64,000 bases of DNA from a virus. This document shows, piece by piece, positions 15,813 through 23,804 of this stretch (its first letter is position 1; the number at the start of each line of letters is the position of its first letter). Location of the stretch: positions 179,379-243,378 of the IMG/VR virus record IMGVR_UViG_3300048924_000191. One strand, written 5' to 3'. A program made the position numbers and the translations under genes. The notes beneath the pieces were generated by a model. It did no database searches, had not been told where the DNA came from, and saw only the letters and a list, made by a program, of their open reading frames with translations.

Positions 15813-16039
15813 TATTCTTCCTCGTCCGGCTCTTCACCGGGTGGTGGTTTCATGGATTCGCGCATCTCTTCAGCCTCGACGCGCTCTTGTTCTTCGACCA
15901 CGTAGATCCGACGGATCTGAGGAACGGTCATACCGTCGAAGTCGCCCTTGTTGGCACGGACCTCGTAGTCTTCCATCGCTTCTGGGTCGAAGTTCTCACC
16001 CATGTCAGCGATTGGGTATTTACTCTCTTTCTTGCTCAT
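15812..16039 (-). CDS. Small acidic protein
   Basis: The 75-residue protein starts MSKKESKYPIADMGENF and ends PPPGEEPDEEE. The C-terminal half is very Glu-rich and helical or disordered. It overlaps the upstream gene by 20 nt. An acidic mimic or adaptor is possible, but nothing specific supports it. Confidence 0.5.
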   Translation of the reverse strand: MSKKESKYPIADMGENFDPEAMEDYEVRANKGDFDGMTVPQIRRIYVVEEQERVEAEEMRESMKPPPGEEPDEEE

Positions 16040-16550
16040 GCTCTTCTCCAAACATCCGCACAGACAGTTGGTATAAATCTTTGGCGGAGTTGATGATTTC
16101 GAAATCGGTTGGTGTGCGCTCAGCCCAGGCACGCTCACAGAAGGTGTAATCGGGACACCCTTCACCGATAACCTTGTAGACGTGCTTCTTGCACAACACC
16201 ATACCGAACCATTTGTAGAGGCGTTTGAAATACGTGACCCTAGTGTATTCCCGAATCTCGTACATCACGCCCATTTGAGGAGTCCACCGCTTAGCGCGGG
16301 TGATCTCCTCTTCGTGACTACCCTCCTTACCGACAATCAATTGGCCGAGTGGAATGGTTTTGATATTCGGCAGTCCGTCACTGTTGATCCCACGGATCAA
16401 TGCCAGGTACGTCCACCGCAATTGGAAGCCAGTGGTGTCAGTGATAGACCCAATGTCGACTTCGCCCCGGTTGTACAAGACTTTGTCGAACGCGATCAGA
16501 ATCTTCTTGTGACCTCCTTTGGAGTCACGACTTTCCTGGAATTGAATCAT
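16020..16550 (-). CDS. Unknown protein
   Basis: The protein has 176 residues. It contains FDKVLYNRGEVDIGSITDTT and a basic, aromatic-rich middle (TRVTYFKRLYKWFGMVLCKK), with Cys at CPDYTFC. The family is not recognised. It sits in a run of coupled minus-strand genes with an 8-nt gap to the next. Confidence 0.5.
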   Translation of the reverse strand: MIQFQESRDSKGGHKKILIAFDKVLYNRGEVDIGSITDTTGFQLRWTYLALIRGINSDGLPNIKTIPLGQLIVGKEGSHEEEITRAKRWTPQMGVMYEIREYTRVTYFKRLYKWFGMVLCKKHVYKVIGEGCPDYTFCERAWAERTPTDFEIINSAKDLYQLSVRMFGEEHEQERE

Positions 16551-16557
16551 ACAGACC

Positions 16558-17373
16558 TCAGAACTTGGTGATAGACACGCCGTTGTTGAGGAAGGTACGT
16601 TCCTCCAGTTGATTCATACGAAGGTCGGTGATGACCCCTGGAGCTTTACGAACGAACTCGAGGTCTTTGCGTAGAAACGCAATACCGCCTTTGCTGTCGT
16701 CAATGCGATGGCAGAACGGTTGTGGAACATTGGGACAGATCTTCATGTGCTCTGGCGCTACCCACAACCGCCCTCTGAGCGGCCGTCCATACATCGAACG
16801 GATCTCACTGGTCAGGTATTTCGGCCAATCGCTCAGCCCGCCCTCATCCTCACGATGGGCCATGTCGGTACATTCGGCCTGATTCATCCACCAGAGGAGG
16901 AAATCATCCGGTTTAGGCGGCTCTTCTGGAAGTTCCAGCTCAGCCGATGTAGCCGACTCGATCTGCTGGTTGGCTTCTTCAGCTTCACGCAAGATCAGCT
17001 GCCAACGATGCGCTGGTCCGCAATGTGCCCACTGACCCCAGACTTTGGGTGAGAACTTCTCAACCCATTCGTCCGGTGGCTGGAACCGATCGGTGAACGT
17101 GTAGTGGGTAAGACCAGACTCGAAGATCTCGATGTCTCGAGCTTCAGGCCAGGCCTTACTGATCAACTGCACGTCCTCGGCGTAGGCGACGATGATGCAA
17201 CCTTCCACCTTATCGCCGTAGGTGCCGGTACACCACCATGGATGCGGCCAAGGCCAGTGTGCTTCCACCGGCCGACAGTCCGTGTAGTCGGAGTGAAACC
17301 GCACACGATGTACGACCTTCCCTTCCGGCACTGGGGCTTTGATGATTTTGTGTTGAATTACTTCTACGGCCAC
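16558..17373 (-). CDS. Unknown 271-residue protein
   Basis: It starts MAVEVIQHKIIKAPVPEGKV. Trp, His and Cys are frequent (HWPWPHPWWCTGTYG; WGQWAHCGPAHRW; CPNVPQPFCH), which could form metal sites. A Glu/Pro linker lies near residues 145-155. No catalytic signature recognised. The start almost abuts the upstream stop. Confidence 0.55.
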   Translation of the reverse strand: MAVEVIQHKIIKAPVPEGKVVHRVRFHSDYTDCRPVEAHWPWPHPWWCTGTYGDKVEGCIIVAYAEDVQLISKAWPEARDIEIFESGLTHYTFTDRFQPPDEWVEKFSPKVWGQWAHCGPAHRWQLILREAEEANQQIESATSAELELPEEPPKPDDFLLWWMNQAECTDMAHREDEGGLSDWPKYLTSEIRSMYGRPLRGRLWVAPEHMKICPNVPQPFCHRIDDSKGGIAFLRKDLEFVRKAPGVITDLRMNQLEERTFLNNGVSITKF

Positions 17374-17374
17374 G

Positions 17375-18136
17375 TTAGACCTCCCAGGACAGTTTGAAAT
17401 CGCCAGCGATCGCGATGGTCAATTGCTTGAGCGTCGGGATGTAGCTGACGGTAAAGCCGGCGTCGTTCAGACGACGGGTGCTGTCCAGATCCAGTTGGCC
17501 ATCGACCAGGATACGACGGCGCAGCTTCTTGACGATAGCGAGGTAGGTCGGAGAGGACGCTTCAGCTTCGGTGTCAGCCTGAATCTGTGCAGGCGTACGT
17601 GCAGGCTTGCCCAGACGCACATCAGGATCTGGCGACACCACACCGCGGAAGATTTCCAGGTACTTGATAATCGAGTCGAGTTCACTCCACTTCACCGATG
17701 GGATACAGCCACCCAGAACCAGACGTTCCGGTTCTTGCAGCATCTTCTCGTGGAACTCGTTCAGCGGAGTCATCGGAACCTCGACCTTCCCGATCACACG
17801 AGGTTTGCCGATGCTGAGCTCAGTGACAGGCCCTGCTGGGGGAGTTTGCTCCCAAACGATTTCGGCATCGACGATCTTGGACTTCTCCGAGCGACGATTG
17901 ACCACCGCGTTGTGGACGATCTGCTGGAACTCTTCTTCCGACATCATCGGCATGCTTTCGAAGCTGGTGTCTTTGCCCAGTTCAGCGTCCAGTTCACCAG
18001 CCTTCACGGCACGGTCCACGACACCACTGAAGAATTCCTGAGACAGTTGCTCGTGGGTCATCAGATGTTCTTCTTGCATGTAGGCCATCAGACCAGCCAT
18101 GCGGGAATTTTGTTGCGAAGTGATAAATTGAGTCAT
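17375..18136 (-). CDS. Conserved phage protein with C-terminal 'GF.V..I' domain
   Basis: The protein has 253 residues from MTQFITSQQNSRMAG, preceded by a good GGAG site; the longer frame has an implausible hydrophobic leader. The N-terminal half is helical and Met/Glu-rich. The C-terminus reads RRLNDAGFTVSYIPTLKQLTIAIAGDFKLSWEV, a helix-strand-strand ending seen in many tailed-phage proteins. It leads the 15.0-18.1 kb operon. Function unknown. Confidence 0.6.
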   Translation of the reverse strand: MTQFITSQQNSRMAGLMAYMQEEHLMTHEQLSQEFFSGVVDRAVKAGELDAELGKDTSFESMPMMSEEEFQQIVHNAVVNRRSEKSKIVDAEIVWEQTPPAGPVTELSIGKPRVIGKVEVPMTPLNEFHEKMLQEPERLVLGGCIPSVKWSELDSIIKYLEIFRGVVSPDPDVRLGKPARTPAQIQADTEAEASSPTYLAIVKKLRRRILVDGQLDLDSTRRLNDAGFTVSYIPTLKQLTIAIAGDFKLSWEV

Positions 18137-18170
18137 GGTATTTCTCCAATGGTTCATCAAACGGCATACA

Positions 18171-18194
18171 GGGAGGTATCCGAAGACACCTCCC
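18171..18194 (-). terminator. Terminator-like hairpin
   Basis: An imperfect GGGAGGTATC / GACACCTCCC stem with a CGAA loop lies between two minus-strand genes, flanked by CGGCATACAG, the recurring terminator base. There is no U-run. Confidence 0.5.
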
Positions 18195-18227
18195 CAAATG
18201 ATCAATAACAAGGGTAAGAACTTACCT

Positions 18228-18398
18228 TCAGTCCACGTCTTCAGCGCAGGACTTGCAGTAGAACTCATGGGTGTAGGTACCGTTACTTACGGGTCTGGAA
18301 ATCTTCACGACCGCCCGCTTCGTACAGTTGTTTCCGTCGCAGTCCTGGACGTCACCTGAGTGTAAGTGTTCGCGTTTGACTTGTTTCACTACTTCCAT
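18228..18398 (-). CDS. 56-residue zinc-binding protein
   Basis: It starts MEVVKQVKREHLHSGDVQDC and is preceded by GGGGAGG. Cys/His positions (QDCDGNNC, then YCKSC about 25 residues later) form a two-knuckle zinc site. The protein is small and basic at its N-terminus. It lies divergent from the plus-strand gene at 18445. Confidence 0.65.
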   Translation of the reverse strand: MEVVKQVKREHLHSGDVQDCDGNNCTKRAVVKISRPVSNGTYTHEFYCKSCAEDVD

Positions 18399-18444
18399 TT
18401 CGATGTCCTCCCCGGACAGTTTATTGCAGTGATTCGTGTTGGGA

Positions 18445-19728
18445 ATGTACGATCTAATTCTTTTTGGATCGAATCATTTGACTCTCTCATCCTATCGGAA
18501 CGAACGTATGGAGAATATCAAGTCTGTAATGGACCGGCATTGCAAGCATCTGACGTTCGATAAGTCGATGCTCACCCGTGTCCAAGCGTACCAAATGCAG
18601 TTCGCCAACAAGAACGAAGCGCACATCACCTTCTTCGGCGGAAACCTCATGGGCGTTGAAGCCGTTCGCTTCAAACCCGAAGATCGGAACAAGTGGTTCG
18701 AAGAAGTTCTCGAAGTCGACGAGACAGCACTCGAAGATGACCTGCACGCATTGCCAGAAGTTGTGACGCACCGTCATGTATCTTCTGACGTGATGAACTT
18801 ATCGTGTGTCTGGGTCATTCACAAGTTCCTCACCTCCGACAAACTCAACGACGATCAGAAGTACGACGGCGCTATGGCCTCTGCCCTGATCCTGCAATAC
18901 AAGTTCATCACCTCGATCATGACCAACATGTTTCACTGGTCAGCCGATCCAATCATCGCACAAGCCACCTACGCGGCGCTCAGCAAGCGTTTCGGCTTGA
19001 AGGTGGCTGGTACATGGGGTGAGCTGCTAAGACAGCGTGCAGACGACATTGTGCGCAAAGGCGGTCTGCACTACCAACGTCTGGTGAAGTTCGATAAAGA
19101 CATCGACTACATCGTCAACGATATCCAGGGTCGAATCAAATCCTTCCTCAACAACATCCGTGACGTGTTCGAGATTGTTCGTCACTCGCCCGAGATGCAG
19201 ATCCGAAACTTCGGGAGCACGATCGAGTTGGATGGGGAGATCAAGATTCGAGATACGACCCGTATGGTTACCCAGTACCGTAACTATTTACTGGAGATCC
19301 TCCCAGACAGGAACGCTTTCATCATCAACGAGTTGGTTGGGGTGATTGCCAAGACTGTACCGCAGATGACCAATGACTTGCTGACGAAGGTCTTGACGTA
19401 CTTCGCTAACAACGCTTCGGTCAAAGCCGACCCACGGGTTCAGCGAATCTGCGATCTGGTACTCCAGCATGCGTTCAACCATCTGGCAACCAACCCCGAC
19501 ACGATGTTGTCGAAGTCTGACCTCCCGGGCTTGATCCGCAAGATGCGAAACCTCTACCAGGCCAGTCGGACCACCAACCCGATGATCCTGGAGATGCGTG
19601 AGTTGACTGAGGCTATTGCCAAAGTCGCTACTGGGTCGAAGAACAAAGTGCTCATCCCTGCGATCCGTAACGCAGCGTTGCTGTACATCCTGGTGCGTGC
19701 GTTCACGTACAACCACTACCGCAAGTAA
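18445..19728 (+). CDS. Conserved jumbo-phage protein next to the terminase
   Basis: The protein has 427 residues from MYDLILFGSNHLTLSS (a GTG three codons upstream is possible). It is largely helical, with a long alpha-rich C-terminal half (LTKVLTYFANNASVKADPRVQRICDLVLQ). It is convergent with the terminase gene. Its position matches the gene preceding terminase in phiKZ (gp24-like), whose role I do not know. A virion or assembly protein is likely. Confidence 0.6.
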   Translation: MYDLILFGSNHLTLSSYRNERMENIKSVMDRHCKHLTFDKSMLTRVQAYQMQFANKNEAHITFFGGNLMGVEAVRFKPEDRNKWFEEVLEVDETALEDDLHALPEVVTHRHVSSDVMNLSCVWVIHKFLTSDKLNDDQKYDGAMASALILQYKFITSIMTNMFHWSADPIIAQATYAALSKRFGLKVAGTWGELLRQRADDIVRKGGLHYQRLVKFDKDIDYIVNDIQGRIKSFLNNIRDVFEIVRHSPEMQIRNFGSTIELDGEIKIRDTTRMVTQYRNYLLEILPDRNAFIINELVGVIAKTVPQMTNDLLTKVLTYFANNASVKADPRVQRICDLVLQHAFNHLATNPDTMLSKSDLPGLIRKMRNLYQASRTTNPMILEMRELTEAIAKVATGSKNKVLIPAIRNAALLYILVRAFTYNHYRK

Positions 19729-19732
19729 ACGA

Positions 19733-19766
19733 CATACAGCCGGTGGGGAGACCCACCGGCTGTATG
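19733..19766. terminator. Convergent terminator hairpin with CATACAG base
   Basis: A perfect CATACAGCCGGTGGG / CCCACCGGCTGTATG stem has a four-base loop. The GACATACAG / CTGTATGCTGTC ends match other terminators here. Confidence 0.75.
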
Positions 19767-19771
19767 CTGTC

Positions 19772-21988
19772 TCAGTAACGACGGAACGGTGCTTTGATCC
19801 CGTTGTAGATACTCTTGCCACTGAAGACAGGGGTGGAGTAACGGGCGCGAGCATCTTCGTACTTCTGCTCTTTCGCTTCTTTCGACGCACGATCCATGGA
19901 ACCGACCGTATCTTCATCTGTCCGATCTGCCAGTTCTGACTTGGCAGACTTGAGGCGTGCTTGATAGTACTGAATCTCGACCGCAGACCGAGCCTTCTCC
20001 ATCTTGTCTTCCAAAGCACGGATGTTGGCCTGCAGACGTTCTTCCCGGTTGAACTTCGCAAGTTCTTTCGGCGTCTGGTCGTTGTTGGCGAACCGGAGTT
20101 TGGAGAGGACTTCACGAGGATCGATACCGTAGTGATCCAGGTTACGAGCATATCGCAGGAACCAGTTAGCGATCAGCCACGAGATGACATGGTCGTCGTG
20201 CCCGGAGGCTTGGTGGTCGATACGACCCTTACGCATCACGAGGCTCGAAAGCTCGTCCACGAGTTGTGGGTCGCGAATCAACGTAGCCGACTGGTTAGTC
20301 GCAGCACGCAGCACGTCAGAGTACAACTCAGTACGCAGATCACTGTTGGTGTTGAAACCAAAATCACTGCGAAACGGCGCGTACTTACGTTCAGACGGAG
20401 AACCGATCGAGTATTCCCGATAGGTCTTGCGATCCCGTTCGGTATCATCAGCGCGGTCAACGACTCGGCTGTAGATCCGACGACCTGGGTCCACACCTTT
20501 GAGCGGCAGCTTCAGAATCAGCTTGTCGCCAATACCAGCCCAGGAGGACTTGTTCTCAGGGACCAGCGTCATCATGTCGAAGAGTACCATGAAATCAACC
20601 AGCCAATCCCCGAAGTGCTCGAGGAAGGTTTCGTTGACCATGAAGGCAAACAGACTCTCAGTGGTATCCGTCGCAATCGCCACGCCAGTGATCGCATCTC
20701 GACCAACGGCGTTGGAGGTATCGAGACCCATGACCGAACGACGAGCCAAAGCTTCTTCGTACGGAACGTGGAATCGGATACGGTAATGGCGCTTCGGATC
20801 GATCCGCTCGATGACCTCGTTGTTGACCCAGTTCCTGATCTTGTTCAGCAGTTTCTCAGGGATTGGGTTGGAGGCACTACCGAACGTCCACTGACTCAGA
20901 TAGTCACGCTTGGTCTGATCCAGGGATGCGGATGCACGGTTGATCTTTTCTTTCAGCCATTCGTCGGTGTAACCCAACTGTCGGTGGTTGAAGGAGATGT
21001 CCACCCGAGGTACGACCTTGTCGTTACTGTTTGCGCAAATGATGCTAACAGCTTCGGCACGGTTCTTGGCGTCGTACAGGAACTCGCCGAACGGCATGGC
21101 CACCTTTTTGATCTTGTTGTACACGTACTGACCAGAGTCGGTCGACAAGTCACCGGCCGTAGTTGTGAACAGCAGGAAGTGGATAGCCCCTTTACGTGCG
21201 GCTTCGTCAAACGTCTGAGTGCCGGCAGCAATCATCGCTGGGATGGAAATTGCGGCATACGGCAAGAATGGTGGTTCGTCAGAGGTGATGACCGTAGGCG
21301 ATTGACCACGGGCCACGTTGTTCGCTGCTTCCGGATCGCCTTGCGGGATGTAGGTCTTGGTCCGGTTACCACGAGCGAAGTTGGTGAACTCGTGCTGGTT
21401 GTCCGTATCCTTGCCGGTGAGTTCCCACATCCATTTCGGCAATGACGCACGAATCTCTTTGTATTCGCGGATTTCCTCTTTACGCAAGTCGGACTTGGTG
21501 AAGAGAATGTGCTGCGAGCCGTACGCCCAAAACATGTGCCAAGCCACGATCAACATACGGGTGTTCAGCGACTTACCCGTCTGACGGATCTGCTGGAGAT
21601 ACACAACGAACGAATTGAGCACCGACCAGAACAGCGCGATGTTACCCCGGTTGGCAATCAGAGGTCCAGAGCCACCACCCGACTTGGCAGGTACCCGCAT
21701 GATCTCACGCAGTACGAACCATGGGTTGTGCTCAGCCTCAAGGAGGATCAGCTCTTTCTGGTCGTCAGTGAGGTCTTCGCTATAGACGTTAACCCCAGAC
21801 AACGAAGCGTTGTACAGCGTGAGCGGGAAGTACCAATGCTTGATCCCCATCTCTCGAAACTTGTAAGACTGTTCCAACCAGCTTTGATTTCGAGTTCCCT
21901 TCAACACGCCGAAGCGTGTCTCCAACCCTGGGATATCCGGCACAGCGGTCGGATACTTTTCCCAGTCCTCTTCGTAGAGAATTGGCAT
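19772..21988 (-). CDS. terL: Terminase large subunit (phiKZ gp25-like)
   Basis: This 738-residue DNA-packaging motor combines ATPase and nuclease. Walker A is QQIRQTGKS near residues 135-143, followed by Walker B PTVITSDEPP near residue 234 with the catalytic Glu after Asp. The C-terminal RNase H-fold nuclease begins at VMGLDTSNAVGRDA near residue 420; a later Asp pair in HDDHVISW supplies the metal site. It is followed upstream on the same strand by three virion genes and then the divergent sheath gene, the phiKZ gp25-gp30 order. A coiled, charged C-terminal tail (EERLQANIRALEDKMEKARS) may contact the portal or small subunit. Confidence 0.93.
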   Translation of the reverse strand: MPILYEEDWEKYPTAVPDIPGLETRFGVLKGTRNQSWLEQSYKFREMGIKHWYFPLTLYNASLSGVNVYSEDLTDDQKELILLEAEHNPWFVLREIMRVPAKSGGGSGPLIANRGNIALFWSVLNSFVVYLQQIRQTGKSLNTRMLIVAWHMFWAYGSQHILFTKSDLRKEEIREYKEIRASLPKWMWELTGKDTDNQHEFTNFARGNRTKTYIPQGDPEAANNVARGQSPTVITSDEPPFLPYAAISIPAMIAAGTQTFDEAARKGAIHFLLFTTTAGDLSTDSGQYVYNKIKKVAMPFGEFLYDAKNRAEAVSIICANSNDKVVPRVDISFNHRQLGYTDEWLKEKINRASASLDQTKRDYLSQWTFGSASNPIPEKLLNKIRNWVNNEVIERIDPKRHYRIRFHVPYEEALARRSVMGLDTSNAVGRDAITGVAIATDTTESLFAFMVNETFLEHFGDWLVDFMVLFDMMTLVPENKSSWAGIGDKLILKLPLKGVDPGRRIYSRVVDRADDTERDRKTYREYSIGSPSERKYAPFRSDFGFNTNSDLRTELYSDVLRAATNQSATLIRDPQLVDELSSLVMRKGRIDHQASGHDDHVISWLIANWFLRYARNLDHYGIDPREVLSKLRFANNDQTPKELAKFNREERLQANIRALEDKMEKARSAVEIQYYQARLKSAKSELADRTDEDTVGSMDRASKEAKEQKYEDARARYSTPVFSGKSIYNGIKAPFRRY

Positions 21989-22014
21989 GTGAATTCCTTA
22001 GCGACATAGAGCCA

Positions 22015-22037
22015 CTGGGGAGGCAGAGCCTCCCCAG
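22015..22037 (-). terminator. Terminator-like hairpin before terL
   Basis: A perfect CTGGGGAGGC / GCCTCCCCAG stem with an AGA loop lies between the 572-residue virion gene and terL, flanked by CGACATAGAG. No U-run; it may be a processing or partial-termination site. Confidence 0.55.
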
Positions 22038-22042
22038 ATAAC

Positions 22043-23761
22043 TCAGACCTGATGGACTGGCAGACCACTCACACCCAACTGTAGTTCGCCAGCGGTCAGT
22101 TTCCTGATCCAGCGTACGTACAGCGTCGCACCTTCTGGCAAGTCATTGACGAACGTCAAGTCCTGCTTCCATTGCGAAATAGGGAATGTGAACGACTGGG
22201 TACGAGTCACGATGATGAAGTGAGTCGGTGGTGGCGACTTGTTCTCGGTCTGTGGATCGTACAGCGGCTCTGCCGTGTAGAAGACGCTATCCAGCCACGC
22301 TTCCTGCGTGTCCAGCCCTTGCGAGATGTTGACGGTACTGAGACCAGCGCCAGTAGCGTGGACGACAGCTTCAAGCTTATCGCCGTACCACTTCTTCTGG
22401 TTGCCCGCAAACTTGACCTTCCAGTTGCTGGCCCGTTGACCACCAGACCGCAGCAGAGAGATCTGCACTTGCTGTGCATGACGCTCATCGCCGTAGCGCT
22501 GATCGAGTTCCTTCAACCGCACACCAAACGTCAGGTGCTGAGTCGAGGTGAACTCCAATCCGTCAAAGGCAGGTGACATCTCCGACAGCTCGACAGCCGA
22601 CTTCGGAACACGGTACCCAACCTGACGAGTCAGATCGAACATCCAGAATTCCAGAGCGTACCCAACGACGTCGGATACCCAGGTCGGGAAGGCGAACAGT
22701 TTCAGAGTGCGGGTCGGGTCAGCCGGCAGACCGACGATGACGTACGGCACCAACACGTCGCCGTTTGCCGACGTACCTTGCAGGTACGAGTACTCGGCAG
22801 CAGGGTTTGGCGTGTAGGACAGCGACACCTCGTGCGGCGTACCACTGATCGATGGAGACCAGTACTTGAAACCAAGCAGTTTGAACTTGCCGTTGGCGTC
22901 TTCGTCAACCACGTCGTCGATGACATAACGACCGCTGGTGTACGTCACCTTCGCTCGCATCATGAGCGTTGCCATGGTAGCGTTGGTGTAGATCTCCAGC
23001 GTGTTCGGCTTGGTAGCCGACAGGTACGGGCTGAGCAGTTCGATGGACTCGATACGCTCAAGGTCGTCTTCAGGGTGACGAACGATATTGGTGTTGTACA
23101 CCAGACACCGAGCCACGTCAGTCGGAGCACCGGCCTTGTTGTAAGTCACTACCGAAACAGGTTGACCGTTCGGCAGGTTCTTCATCGTGAAGCCCATCAC
23201 AGGCGCCCAGATTGCCCGGTTGTTCGGATCTGGGTTCCAGGCCAGCGACAACGGAATCTCAGGACCCACGTAATCACCGTTCTGGCGATAGAAGGCACTG
23301 ATGATTTCACCGCTGTCTTTGTCGACGTCGGTTCCGTTGAAGACCAGGATGTGGTCAGCCTGCTCACCGTAGGCGTGCAGACGGGAGTTGATATCCAGAC
23401 GGTGAGGGGTTACGCGGGTGTCGATCATGACCCGGAACGATTCGCTCAGCTTACCCGGACCACCACCCAGCAGCTTGTCTTCATCATCGACATCGTCGTC
23501 GTTGTGAGGAATGTGCCAAGCCACCAGATCGGCAACAAAGGTGGTGGGGTCGACCCTCGCCACGCGTTTGAAGCCGTTGGTGTAGTCGATGATGCTGTCG
23601 TCTTCTCGAGGGACGTACTCACCTTCGCCTTTGATGATCTCACTACCGCTGTCCATGTCGCGGTACTTGTAGAGATCCTTGATGTTGAACTGCAAGCTAC
23701 GGCGGTCATCGTTCAGGATGACACTATCGCCATTGCTGAGCTGCTGTTTAGTTTCAGCCAT
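22043..23761 (-). CDS. Virion structural protein (phiKZ gp26-like by position)
   Basis: The protein has 572 residues. It is beta-rich with many Tyr/Thr strands (EVSLSYTPNPAAEYSYLQG; THFIIVTRTQSFTFPISQW), and an acidic loop (HNDDDVDDED) lies near residue 90. No enzymatic motif is seen. It lies between terminase and the 876-residue virion gene, matching phiKZ gp26. Likely a tail, neck or baseplate component. Confidence 0.65.
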   Translation of the reverse strand: MAETKQQLSNGDSVILNDDRRSLQFNIKDLYKYRDMDSGSEIIKGEGEYVPREDDSIIDYTNGFKRVARVDPTTFVADLVAWHIPHNDDDVDDEDKLLGGGPGKLSESFRVMIDTRVTPHRLDINSRLHAYGEQADHILVFNGTDVDKDSGEIISAFYRQNGDYVGPEIPLSLAWNPDPNNRAIWAPVMGFTMKNLPNGQPVSVVTYNKAGAPTDVARCLVYNTNIVRHPEDDLERIESIELLSPYLSATKPNTLEIYTNATMATLMMRAKVTYTSGRYVIDDVVDEDANGKFKLLGFKYWSPSISGTPHEVSLSYTPNPAAEYSYLQGTSANGDVLVPYVIVGLPADPTRTLKLFAFPTWVSDVVGYALEFWMFDLTRQVGYRVPKSAVELSEMSPAFDGLEFTSTQHLTFGVRLKELDQRYGDERHAQQVQISLLRSGGQRASNWKVKFAGNQKKWYGDKLEAVVHATGAGLSTVNISQGLDTQEAWLDSVFYTAEPLYDPQTENKSPPPTHFIIVTRTQSFTFPISQWKQDLTFVNDLPEGATLYVRWIRKLTAGELQLGVSGLPVHQV

Positions 23762-23804
23762 TGCGAATACCCATGATTGAGAGGGGAGTTACCTCCCCTG
23801 TCGA

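Noticed and set aside
22043-23761. Major capsid protein assignment for the 572-residue gene
   Set aside because: Position next to terminase suggests it at first, but in phiKZ-type phages the major capsid gene is elsewhere and this place holds gp26-like virion proteins.
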